This document shows positions 1-5,151 of a DNA stretch of 5,151 nucleotides, piece by piece. Source of the stretch: Clostridia bacterium (GTDB lineage Bacteria > Bacillota > Clostridia > Monoglobales > Monoglobaceae); the NCBI GenBank assembly GCA_017409915.1, contig JAFQRU010000093.1, forward strand, positions 1 to 5,151, in the 5' to 3' direction. The translations under genes were made by a program, and so were the position numbers. The number at the start of each line of letters is the position of its first letter. Position 1 is the stretch's first letter. The notes beneath the pieces were generated by a model. That model had not been told where the DNA came from. It ran no database searches and worked only from the letters and a program-made list of their open reading frames with translations.

Positions 1-548
1 AACTGCTCTGCAAGAGTCTTAAGGTCTTCTGCTGTAAGGTCGATATCATTCTTAACGCCCTTAGCTTCCTTCATTTCGTCGATAAGCTGTTCAAAGTACT
101 TCTTACCAACTTCCATAACAACGTCGGAATACATCTGGATAAATCTTCTGTAACAGTCCCAAGCCCAACGAGCATTGCCAGATTTAGCTGACATTGCTTC
201 AACAACATCTTCGTTAAGACCAAGGTTTAAGATTGTGTCCATCATACCTGGCATAGAAGCTCTTGCACCAGAACGAACAGAAACGAGAAGAGGGTTCTCC
301 TTGTCGCCGAACTTCTTACCGCAGATAGCTTCCATCTTAACGATGTTTTCCATAATTTCAGCCTGGATAGCATCGTTAATTTTACGGCCGTCTTCATAAT
401 ACTGAGTACAAGCCTCTGTTGAAACCGTGAAACCCTGAGGAACAGGGAGCCCGATTTTTGTCATCTCAGCGAGGTTAGCACCTTTACCGCCGAGGAGTTC
501 ACGCATAGATGCGTCACCTTCACTAAAAAGATAAACGAATTTTGCCAT
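1..548 (-). CDS. ppdK: Pyruvate, phosphate dikinase, N-terminal part (cut by window edge)
   Basis: PPDK reversibly converts pyruvate, ATP and phosphate to PEP, AMP and pyrophosphate in the cytoplasm; in anaerobes it often runs in the glycolytic direction. Only the first 182 codons are present; the family is about 870-880 residues, so roughly four fifths lie left of base 1. What is visible is the start of the nucleotide-binding domain. The glycine-rich segment LLGGKGANLAEM (residues 18-29) carries Lys22, and the segment SVRSGARASMPGMMDT (90-105) carries Arg92; both match ATP-binding residues of the C. symbiosum enzyme in number as well as context. RFIQMYSDVVMEV (135-147) is another family block. 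The ATG at 546-548 is preceded by a strong GGAGG at good spacing and begins MAKFVY, the usual PPDK start. It lies 30 bp after tadA on the same strand, so co-transcription is plausible. Codon use is clean and biased, as expected of an abundant enzyme. Confidence 0.97.
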   Translation of the reverse strand, partial: MAKFVYLFSEGDASMRELLGGKGANLAEMTKIGLPVPQGFTVSTEACTQYYEDGRKINDAIQAEIMENIVKMEAICGKKFGDKENPLLVSVRSGARASMPGMMDTILNLGLNEDVVEAMSAKSGNARWAWDCYRRFIQMYSDVVMEVGKKYFEQLIDEMKEAKGVKNDIDLTAEDLKTLAEQ

Positions 549-553
549 TTTAG

Positions 554-561
554 TTCCTCCT
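554..561 (-). promoter_or_regulatory. Strong ribosome binding site of ppdK
   Basis: On the minus strand the sequence reads AGGAGGAA, a near-perfect anti-Shine-Dalgarno match, followed by CTAAA and the ATG at 546-548. It fixes the ppdK start. No convincing -35/-10 pair was seen in the 30-bp gap to tadA, only an AT-rich TTTATATACTTTT stretch, so any separate ppdK promoter would have to lie inside tadA. Confidence 0.85.
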
Positions 562-578
562 AAAAAGTATATAAAAAT

Positions 579-1049
579 TTAATCATTTGCAGATTTGGTT
601 TTGCGAAGCTCTTTGAAAAAATCTTTCAAGATGGAAGAGCATTCGTCTTCTAAAATTCCGCCCTCAGTGTTTACCTCTTGGGTAATCCCATCAAGAGCGG
701 GGATGTCTATAAGTGAGCCAACGGCTCCGCCTTTTTTATCGCATGCCCCGAAATAAAGATTTTTGATTCGGGACTGAACGATTGCCCCTGCACACATTAA
801 GCAGGGCTCTAAGGTAACATACATATCACACTGAAAAAGCCTCCACCCGCCAAGCTTTCGGCAGGCTTTGTTTATAGCGATTATCTCGGCATGGCAAAGG
901 GCGTTTTTCTTTGTTTCCCGTTTGTTGTGGCCTTTGGCAATAATCTTACCGTCTTTAACAATAACGGCACCGATTGGAGTTTCGCCCTTTCGATAGGCTT
1001 TTTTAGCCTCTTTAAGAGCTTCTTTCATAAACTTTTCGTGGACATCCAT
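579..1049 (-). CDS. tadA: tRNA-specific adenosine deaminase TadA
   Basis: TadA is a zinc-dependent cytidine-deaminase-fold enzyme. It deaminates adenosine 34, the wobble base of tRNA-Arg(ACG), to inosine so that one tRNA can read CGU, CGC and CGA. At 156 residues it has the usual bacterial length. All catalytic elements are visible: the TPIGAV strand (24-29), the HAE motif with zinc ligand His53 and proton-shuttle Glu55, and PCLMC with zinc ligands Cys83 and Cys86. The following AGAIVQSRI segment (87-95) and YFGACDKKGGAVGS (99-112) are typical of TadA rather than of riboflavin or free-base deaminases. The start at 1047-1049 has an AGGAT about 6 nt upstream. The gene follows the HPr-like gene after a terminator and precedes ppdK by 30 bp. 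The C-terminal tail (KTKSAND) is not conserved. A guanine or cytosine deaminase is the alternative but fits less well. Confidence 0.95.
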   Translation of the reverse strand: MDVHEKFMKEALKEAKKAYRKGETPIGAVIVKDGKIIAKGHNKRETKKNALCHAEIIAINKACRKLGGWRLFQCDMYVTLEPCLMCAGAIVQSRIKNLYFGACDKKGGAVGSLIDIPALDGITQEVNTEGGILEDECSSILKDFFKELRKTKSAND

Positions 1050-1079
1050 ATTATCATCCTATATCATATAAAAAAGCAC

Positions 1080-1134
1080 AAAAAACCAAGAGCCTTTCCC
1101 TCTTTCCTTTAAAAGAAGAGGAAAGCCTTCGGTT
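1080..1134 (-). terminator. Rho-independent terminator after the HPr-like gene (imperfect long stem)
   Basis: Read on the minus strand, AACC at 1134-1131 pairs with GGTT at 1087-1084. Between them GAAGGC-TTTCC-TCTT pairs with AAGA-GGGAAA-GGCTCTT, with two single-G bulges and one A/C mismatch, around an A/T-rich loop near 1105-1115. The stem is followed directly by a T-run (1085-1080) and then a second T-run (about 1076-1071). It begins 24 bp after the HPr-like stop codon, so it most likely ends or attenuates that transcript ahead of tadA. The plus-strand reading lacks a matching U-run next to the stem, so it is called for the minus strand only. Folding energy was not computed. Confidence 0.7.
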
Positions 1135-1157
1135 CGCGCGAATTTTTAAATTGAAGA

Positions 1158-1382
1158 TTAAGCTACGAATGGTTTAAGTTCGCCAGCTAAATCAGCGCAA
1201 TCATCTGCATGAACTTCAACTTTAATCGGCTTGCTTAAATCAAGACTGAAAATACCCATAATGGATTTTGCGTCAACAACATATCTGCCTGATGTAAGGT
1301 CGATTTCATAGTCATACTTACTAACGATATTAACGAAATTCTTAACATCATTGATTGAGCTTAAAACTACATTAAATGTCAT
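1158..1382 (-). CDS. HPr-like phosphocarrier-family protein lacking the active-site histidine
   Basis: This is a 74-residue HPr-fold protein. Known HPr carries phosphate from enzyme I to PTS sugar permeases on His15 and is phosphorylated on Ser46 by HPr kinase for catabolite regulation. Alignment by eye to Bacillus HPr anchors on SKYD (residues 21-24) and AKSIMGIFSL (38-47). Ser40 falls exactly where Ser46 lies. The His15 loop (GIHARPA) is absent: the protein reads LSSINDVKNF there and is about three residues shorter, with no His before residue 58. It therefore should not carry PTS phosphate, but could act through the serine, as Crh does in Bacillus. The C-terminal helix is also shorter than in true HPr (85-88 residues). 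The start at 1380-1382 is chosen because GGGAGGTGG lies 8 nt upstream; a longer in-frame start at 1424 would sit on the promoter -10 box. It has its own promoter and terminator. Function is unproven. Confidence 0.85.
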   Translation of the reverse strand: MTFNVVLSSINDVKNFVNIVSKYDYEIDLTSGRYVVDAKSIMGIFSLDLSKPIKVEVHADDCADLAGELKPFVA

Positions 1383-1390
1383 TCTTTTCC

Positions 1391-1399
1391 ACCTCCCTA
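1391..1399 (-). promoter_or_regulatory. Ribosome binding site that decides the HPr-like start
   Basis: The minus strand reads GGGAGGTGG here, followed by AAAAGA and the ATG at 1380-1382. This supports the 74-residue product over an 88-residue product starting at 1424. The extra 14 residues of the longer form would be encoded by the ribosome binding site and promoter -10 region. Confidence 0.85.
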
Positions 1400-1415
1400 A
1401 AATTTCTTCCTTACT

Positions 1416-1444
1416 ATTATACATATTTTTCTTGCATTAGTCAA
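1416..1444 (-). promoter_or_regulatory. Sigma-A promoter for the HPr-like gene
   Basis: On the minus strand, TTGACT (1444-1439) and TATAAT (1421-1416) are separated by exactly 17 nt, five of six and six of six matches to consensus. Transcription would start near 1409, giving a leader of about 27 nt that carries the ribosome binding site. The element overlaps the oppositely directed mtaB promoter. Confidence 0.85.
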
Positions 1445-1460
1445 TAAAAAAGTGTATAAT
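1432..1460 (+). promoter_or_regulatory. Sigma-A promoter for mtaB
   Basis: TTGCAT (1432-1437) and TATAAT (1455-1460) are separated by 17 nt on the plus strand. Transcription would start near 1467, leaving an untranslated leader of about 44 nt. No riboswitch or hairpin is visible in that leader. The -35 box sits between the -10 and -35 boxes of the opposing HPr-like promoter. Confidence 0.8.
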
Positions 1461-1510
1461 TTTATAACAAAAAGTAAGTAATTTTTCGTCAGATTGGGAG
1501 TTTTTTTAAA

Positions 1511-2788
1511 ATGCGGGTAAAATTTATAACACTTGGTTGCAAAACGAATACATATGAAAGCGATGCCATGGGAAAGCTTTTTATCGATAAAGGGTATGAA
1601 ATAGCGGAAGAGGGCACCGCTGATATTTATGTTATAAACACCTGCACAGTAACAGGAACAGGGGCCCAGAAATCCCGTCAGGCAATAGGAAAAGCCATAA
1701 GAGAAAAGGCGGATGCCCTTATTGCTGTAACGGGTTGCCTTGCCCAGACGGAAACCGAGAAAATCAAGGAAATTCCCGGGGTGGACATAGTCATTGGCAA
1801 CAGCGGGAAAAACAGGATTGTTGAACTTGTGGAAGAGGCAAATGAAAAGAAAAAACAGATTGTTTTCTGCAAAGATATTATGGAGGAAATCTCCTTTGAG
1901 GAAATTGCAAATACCGCTGTCCAGAGCCGAATTCGTGCCAATGTGAAAATTGAGGACGGCTGTAATAATTATTGCACATATTGTATAATCCCATACGCCA
2001 GAGGGAAAGTGCGCTCACGAGATATTAATAAAATTGAGGAAGAGGTTATCGCACTCTCAAAGGCGGGATACAGAGAAATCGTTTTGACGGGAATTCATAT
2101 CGGCTCATACGGTAAGGATTTAAAAGAGGATATTTCTCTGATTGATGTTTTGGAAAAAGTGTGCGCCGTAGAGGGTATAGAAAGAGTAAGGCTTGGCTCG
2201 TTAGAACCAGTTGTCATAACTGAGGATTTTGTTAAGAGGGCAAAAAAGCTTGAAAATCTCTGCCCCCATTTCCATATGTCCCTTCAAAGCGGGTGCGACG
2301 AAACTTTAAAGAGGATGAACCGCCATTATACTGCCGAGGAATATAAAAAAGCGGTTAAGCTTTTAAGAGATAATATCCCCGATACATCCATAACCACGGA
2401 CCTTATGGTAGGCTTTCCGGGGGAGACGGATGAGGAGTTTGAAAAATCCTATGAATTCTGCAAAAGCATTGGTTTTATGCAGATGCATATATTTAAGTAT
2501 TCCATAAGAAAAGGGACAAGAGCTGAAAAATTCCCTGACCAGATTTCAAAGAAGGTCAAGGAAGAAAGAAGCAAGAAGATGCTCTCTCTTGCAGAGGATA
2601 TGAAAAAAGCCTTTTATGAAAAGTATGAAGGAAGAGAAACCCAGGTGCTTTTTGAGGTAGAAAATGACGGGATTTACCACTGCACAACCCCGAATTATAT
2701 GGATATTTATGTAAAAAGCGAAGAAGAGTTGTCAGGAGAAATAAAAACTGTTGTTTTAGATGGAAAATGCAAAGGAAAGTTGAAATAA
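1511..2788 (+). CDS. mtaB: tRNA t6A37 methylthiotransferase MtaB
   Basis: MtaB is a radical-SAM enzyme that adds a methylthio group to C2 of t6A37 (ms2t6A) in tRNAs reading ANN codons, notably tRNA-Lys(UUU). All three parts of the methylthiotransferase family are visible in 425 residues. The N-terminal UPF0004 domain has three cysteines for the auxiliary 4Fe-4S cluster: Cys10 in TLGCKTN, Cys45 in NTCTVT and Cys76 in VTGCLAQ. The radical-SAM core follows, with CNNYCTYC giving Cys151, Cys155 and Cys158. A C-terminal TRAM RNA-binding domain spans roughly 365-425. TLGCKTN with NTCTVT fits MtaB/YqeV rather than MiaB (which usually has GCQMN) or RimO. The start has GGGAG 10 nt upstream, separated by a seven-T run, so the ribosome binding site is moderate. 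It is transcribed divergently from the HPr-like gene, and no terminator is visible before nagA, so read-through is likely. Confidence 0.94.
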   Translation: MRVKFITLGCKTNTYESDAMGKLFIDKGYEIAEEGTADIYVINTCTVTGTGAQKSRQAIGKAIREKADALIAVTGCLAQTETEKIKEIPGVDIVIGNSGKNRIVELVEEANEKKKQIVFCKDIMEEISFEEIANTAVQSRIRANVKIEDGCNNYCTYCIIPYARGKVRSRDINKIEEEVIALSKAGYREIVLTGIHIGSYGKDLKEDISLIDVLEKVCAVEGIERVRLGSLEPVVITEDFVKRAKKLENLCPHFHMSLQSGCDETLKRMNRHYTAEEYKKAVKLLRDNIPDTSITTDLMVGFPGETDEEFEKSYEFCKSIGFMQMHIFKYSIRKGTRAEKFPDQISKKVKEERSKKMLSLAEDMKKAFYEKYEGRETQVLFEVENDGIYHCTTPNYMDIYVKSEEELSGEIKTVVLDGKCKGKLK

Positions 2789-2792
2789 AATG

Positions 2793-2821
2793 TTGATTTG
2801 AAGCATTTTTTGTGGTACAAT
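2793..2821 (+). promoter_or_regulatory. Extended -10 promoter for nagA and the ROK gene
   Basis: TTGATT (2793-2798) and TACAAT (2816-2821) are separated by 17 nt, and TGG directly before the -10 box gives an extended -10 element. It begins 5 nt after the mtaB stop codon, so nagA and the ROK gene can be expressed independently of mtaB. Transcription would start near 2828. I saw no clear NagR/DasR-type palindrome nor a cre-like site around it. Confidence 0.75.
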
Positions 2822-2846
2822 GTAAATAATAGTTGATATTTCTTGT

Positions 2847-2853
2847 AAAGGGG
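2847..2853 (+). promoter_or_regulatory. Ribosome binding site that decides the nagA start
   Basis: AAAGGGG lies 9 nt before the ATG at 2863. It favours this ATG over an in-frame TTG at 2833, which would lie almost at the predicted transcription start, with no room for a ribosome binding site. Confidence 0.75.
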
Positions 2854-2862
2854 AATAGGAAA

Positions 2863-4005
2863 ATGAAAGCAATCATCAACGGGAAAATCATTTTAAAAGA
2901 CAGAATTGAAGAAAAAAAGGCCCTTTTGTTTTCTGACAGAATTGAAGGCGTTGTTTCTGAGGAAAACATTCCTGATGGCGCGGAAATCATAGATGCAAAA
3001 GGCGGGTACATCGCCCCCGGGCTTATTGATTTACATATTCACGGCTATCTCGGAAAGGATGTCTGTGACGGAGAAGAGGAAAGCATAAGAACTATCTCCG
3101 AGGGGATTGTTAAAAACGGCGTAACGGGATATCTCCCGACAACTATGACCGTTGATATGAAAGTTATTAAAAAATCTCTTGAAGTTTTAAGAAATCTTAA
3201 AGAAGAGAGCAAAACCTGGAACGGTAGTCAGATTTTCGGGTGCCACGCAGAAGGCCCCTTTATAAGCGAAGCAAAAAAGGGTGCTCAGGACCCGAAATAT
3301 ATTTTAAAGCCTGACGCACAGTTCGTAAAGGAATATGCAGATATTATCAAGATTATAACTCTCGCTCCTGAAACGGACACAGAGGACTTCTCTGAAATCC
3401 GCAAAATGGTAAAAGATACAGATGTTGTCGTGTCTATGGGACACACCTCATCTGATTATGAAACAGCTATGGCAGGTGTAGAAAACGGAGTTAAGCACGC
3501 AACTCACCTCTTTAACGCTATGACGCCTATGGCTCATCGTGCGCCTGGTGTTGTAACCGCTGTATTTAACACAGATGTAAGCTGTGAGCTTATTGCAGAC
3601 ACATTCCATGTTATGCCTTGCTTTTACGATATGCTCTTTAAATTAAAGGGCAGAAAGCTCTGCTTTATAACCGACTGTCTCCCCGCAGGAGGACTTCCTT
3701 ACGGAGAATATACTCTCGGAGGAGCAAAGATAGTTTACAGAGATATTGTTTGCCGTTTAGAGGACGGAACAGTTGCAGGAAGCGTGCTTCCTCTTAACAA
3801 GGGAGTATGGAATGTTTATAAAAATTCAACTATTCCCCTTTGGGAATGTGTAAACTGTGCATCTTTAAACCCTGCAACAGTAATCGGTCTTGAAGATAAA
3901 AAAGGCTCTCTTGAAATTGGCAAGGATGCTGATATTATCATAACCGACAGTGAATTTGGTGTATTAAAAACAATCATAAAAGGAGAAACAAAATATGACG
4001 CTTAA
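2863..4005 (+). CDS. nagA: N-acetylglucosamine-6-phosphate deacetylase NagA
   Basis: NagA hydrolyses GlcNAc-6-phosphate to glucosamine-6-phosphate and acetate, a step in use of GlcNAc from chitin, mucin glycans or recycled cell wall. The 380-residue length is typical. The metal-dependent amidohydrolase barrel shows its ligands in order: HIHG (His58, His60), CHAEGPF (Glu130), GHTSSD (His194) and ATHLFNAM (His215). ITDCLPAGG carries the catalytic base Asp271. HVMP (249-252) and the segment DGTVAGS (301-307) are further family signatures, and the C-terminal GSLEIGKDADIII block closes the beta-sandwich. The HxH at the barrel start is the Bacillus-type arrangement, as opposed to the HxN-like form of E. 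coli. The gene has its own promoter and overlaps the following ROK gene by 11 nt, suggesting translational coupling. No nagB or sugar PTS gene is in the window. Confidence 0.95.
   Translation: MKAIINGKIILKDRIEEKKALLFSDRIEGVVSEENIPDGAEIIDAKGGYIAPGLIDLHIHGYLGKDVCDGEEESIRTISEGIVKNGVTGYLPTTMTVDMKVIKKSLEVLRNLKEESKTWNGSQIFGCHAEGPFISEAKKGAQDPKYILKPDAQFVKEYADIIKIITLAPETDTEDFSEIRKMVKDTDVVVSMGHTSSDYETAMAGVENGVKHATHLFNAMTPMAHRAPGVVTAVFNTDVSCELIADTFHVMPCFYDMLFKLKGRKLCFITDCLPAGGLPYGEYTLGGAKIVYRDIVCRLEDGTVAGSVLPLNKGVWNVYKNSTIPLWECVNCASLNPATVIGLEDKKGSLEIGKDADIIITDSEFGVLKTIIKGETKYDA
3978..3985 (+). promoter_or_regulatory. Ribosome binding site of the ROK gene, inside the nagA end
   Basis: AAAAGGAG lies inside the last codons of nagA, 9 nt before the ATG at 3995. 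Terminating nagA ribosomes would pass the ROK start, which supports coupled translation. Confidence 0.75.
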
Positions 4006-5151
4006 AGTAAACGCAAAACTCGACCCAAAATTTATGCCCCTTTCTGTTGTTGTCCGAGATATGAGAAAGGCAACAGAAAAGGACGGACAGGACATCATTA
4101 TTGCCATTGAAAGAAACAAGGGCTATACAGTTACATATAAAACCCGTGTTTTCCCTGATGGTACTGGCCACGATGAAGAAAACTTCAAATTTATCGAAAG
4201 AATAACTAAATCCCTTTTATGGGTTGCAGGCGGCTTTAAAATTATTATCGCAGGCAGCGAAATAATAGGTAATAAGATTAAAGATGCATATACATATGGA
4301 GGTCTCCGTGACTTTGATGTGCACTTTATGGAAAGAGTTTATGAAACAAAATTTGTTGTTGAAACCTGTGCCTTAGAGGATGCTCCAGAGGATAAATCTT
4401 CCGCAGCTCCAATCGGCAGACATCTTGACGGTTGCCGTATCGGCTTTGATGCAGGCGGCAGTGACAGAAAAGTAAGTGCTGTTATTGACGGAGAAAGCGT
4501 TTTCTCCGAAGAGGTTGTTTGGTTCCCTAAAACAACAGAGGACCCTGACTATCACTATCAGGGCATTTTAGACGCTATGAAAAAAGCCGCGTCCTATATG
4601 CCGAGAGTTGATGCAATCGGTGTATCTTCTGCCGGCGTTTATGTTGACAACCGCATTATGGTTGCTTCCCTTTTCTTAAAGGTAAGCGATGAAGATTTTG
4701 AGAAGAAAGTTAAGACAATGTATCTTGATGTTGCAAAAGAAATCGGCGAAAATATTCCGATTGAAGTTGCAAATGACGGCGATGTTACAGCTCTTGCCGG
4801 CGCTATGAACCTTGGCGATAACTCAGTTTTGGGAATTGCTATGGGAACATCAGAAGCAGGCGGATATGTTGACCCGCAGGGTAATATAACAGGCTGGCTC
4901 AACGAAATCGCTTTTGTTCCTGTTGATTTCTGTGAGGAAGCAATGGTTGACGAATGGTCAGGGGACTATGGCTGTGGCGTTAAATATTTCTCTCAGGACG
5001 GCGTTATTAAGGTTGCTCCTTGGGCAGGTATTGAGCTTGACGAAAGCCTCTCTCCTGCTGAAAAGCTTAAAGTTGTTCAGGGCCTTATGGAAAAAGGCGA
5101 CCAAAGAGCTGCTGATATCTATGACACAATCGGCGCATACTTCGGCTATGC
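3995..5151 (+). CDS. ROK-family sugar kinase-like protein with an extra N-terminal domain (cut by window edge)
   Basis: ROK proteins are ASKHA-fold sugar kinases or sugar-responsive repressors. The first 385 codons are present and the frame is still open at the right edge. The ROK core starts near residue 147: IGFDAGGSDRK (149-159) is the first phosphate-binding loop, GVSSAGVYVDN (209-219) the second conserved strand and turn, and VANDGDVTAL (258-267) includes the ND pair whose Asp261 matches the ROK catalytic base. GIAMGTSEAGGYVD (280-293) is the second phosphate loop. Where ROK kinases have GEIGH, this protein reads NEIAF (303-307): the glutamate stays but the histidine is Phe, and the CxCGxxGC zinc cluster is not seen. 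Residues 1-145 form a separate domain without a helix-turn-helix, so a repressor is unlikely. The nagA overlap hints at GlcNAc or a related amino sugar as substrate, but that is inference. I recall similar long ROK proteins in Clostridia; none with a known role. Confidence 0.85.
   Translation, partial: MTLKVNAKLDPKFMPLSVVVRDMRKATEKDGQDIIIAIERNKGYTVTYKTRVFPDGTGHDEENFKFIERITKSLLWVAGGFKIIIAGSEIIGNKIKDAYTYGGLRDFDVHFMERVYETKFVVETCALEDAPEDKSSAAPIGRHLDGCRIGFDAGGSDRKVSAVIDGESVFSEEVVWFPKTTEDPDYHYQGILDAMKKAASYMPRVDAIGVSSAGVYVDNRIMVASLFLKVSDEDFEKKVKTMYLDVAKEIGENIPIEVANDGDVTALAGAMNLGDNSVLGIAMGTSEAGGYVDPQGNITGWLNEIAFVPVDFCEEAMVDEWSGDYGCGVKYFSQDGVIKVAPWAGIELDESLSPAEKLKVVQGLMEKGDQRAADIYDTIGAYFGY

Noticed and set aside
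175..399. Open frame on the plus strand opposite ppdK
   Set aside because: It is antisense to the well-conserved ppdK coding sequence and has no recognisable domain.
891..1112. Open frame on the plus strand opposite tadA and its leader
   Set aside because: It overlaps the TadA active-site region in antisense and runs into the terminator; low-complexity hydrophobic product, no family match.
1383..1424. In-frame upstream extension of the HPr-like gene giving an 88-residue protein
   Set aside because: The extension runs through a strong ribosome binding site and the promoter -10 box, and the shorter product aligns from its first residues with HPr.
1461..1510. Possible regulatory RNA in the mtaB leader
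   Set aside because: About 44 nt, AT-rich, no stable hairpin seen; too short for a known riboswitch class.
2833..2862. In-frame upstream start (TTG) adding 10 residues to NagA
   Set aside because: It lies about 5 nt from the predicted transcription start with no ribosome binding site, and NagA proteins start at MKAIINGKI-like sequence.
2789..2862. Possible terminator or riboswitch between mtaB and nagA
   Set aside because: No inverted repeat followed by a T-run is visible; the space is accounted for by a promoter and ribosome binding site.
2556..3011. 151-codon open frame on the minus strand across the mtaB end and nagA start
   Set aside because: It is antisense to two confident genes and crosses their promoter; Phe/Leu/Ser-rich composition is typical of an antisense shadow.
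4639..4902. Minus-strand open frame inside the ROK gene
   Set aside because: It is antisense to conserved ROK motifs and shows no domain.

Overview
The window looks like a piece of chromosome from a low-GC, anaerobic, gut-type Clostridia (Firmicutes/Bacillota). The reasons are AT-rich spacers, strong GGAGG-type ribosome binding sites, classic sigma-A promoters with 17-nt spacing, and a PPDK that aligns closely with my recollection of the Clostridium symbiosum enzyme. This placement is inference; no rRNA or other marker gene is present. Both ends of the window cut through genes.

Layout: bases 1-1424 hold three genes on the minus strand. In transcription order they are a small HPr-like protein (1382 to 1158), the tRNA adenosine deaminase TadA (1049 to 579) and the start of pyruvate, phosphate dikinase PpdK (548 to beyond base 1). 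A hairpin plus U-run terminator lies between the HPr-like gene and tadA; tadA and ppdK are 30 bp apart. Bases 1425-5151 hold three genes on the plus strand: mtaB (tRNA methylthiotransferase), nagA (GlcNAc-6-phosphate deacetylase) and a ROK-family gene that runs off the right edge. nagA has its own promoter just after mtaB, with no visible terminator between them. The ROK gene overlaps the end of nagA by 11 nt. The two gene groups diverge from a 128-bp spacer in which two good sigma-A promoters overlap physically.

Functionally there are two themes. One is tRNA anticodon-loop modification: TadA acts at position 34 and MtaB at position 37. The other is PEP and amino-sugar metabolism: PpdK interconverts pyruvate and PEP, the HPr-like protein belongs to the PTS phosphocarrier family, and NagA plus the ROK protein suggest GlcNAc catabolism or recycling.

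Nothing here is clearly a new multi-gene system. The points most worth a second look are the HPr-like protein, which has lost the His15 phosphorylation site but keeps the Ser46 site; the ROK protein, which has an extra N-terminal domain of about 145 residues and lacks the usual GEIGH histidine and zinc-cysteine cluster; and the overlapping divergent promoters. There is no gene-free stretch over 300 bp, and I saw no mobile element, CRISPR array, tRNA or rRNA.
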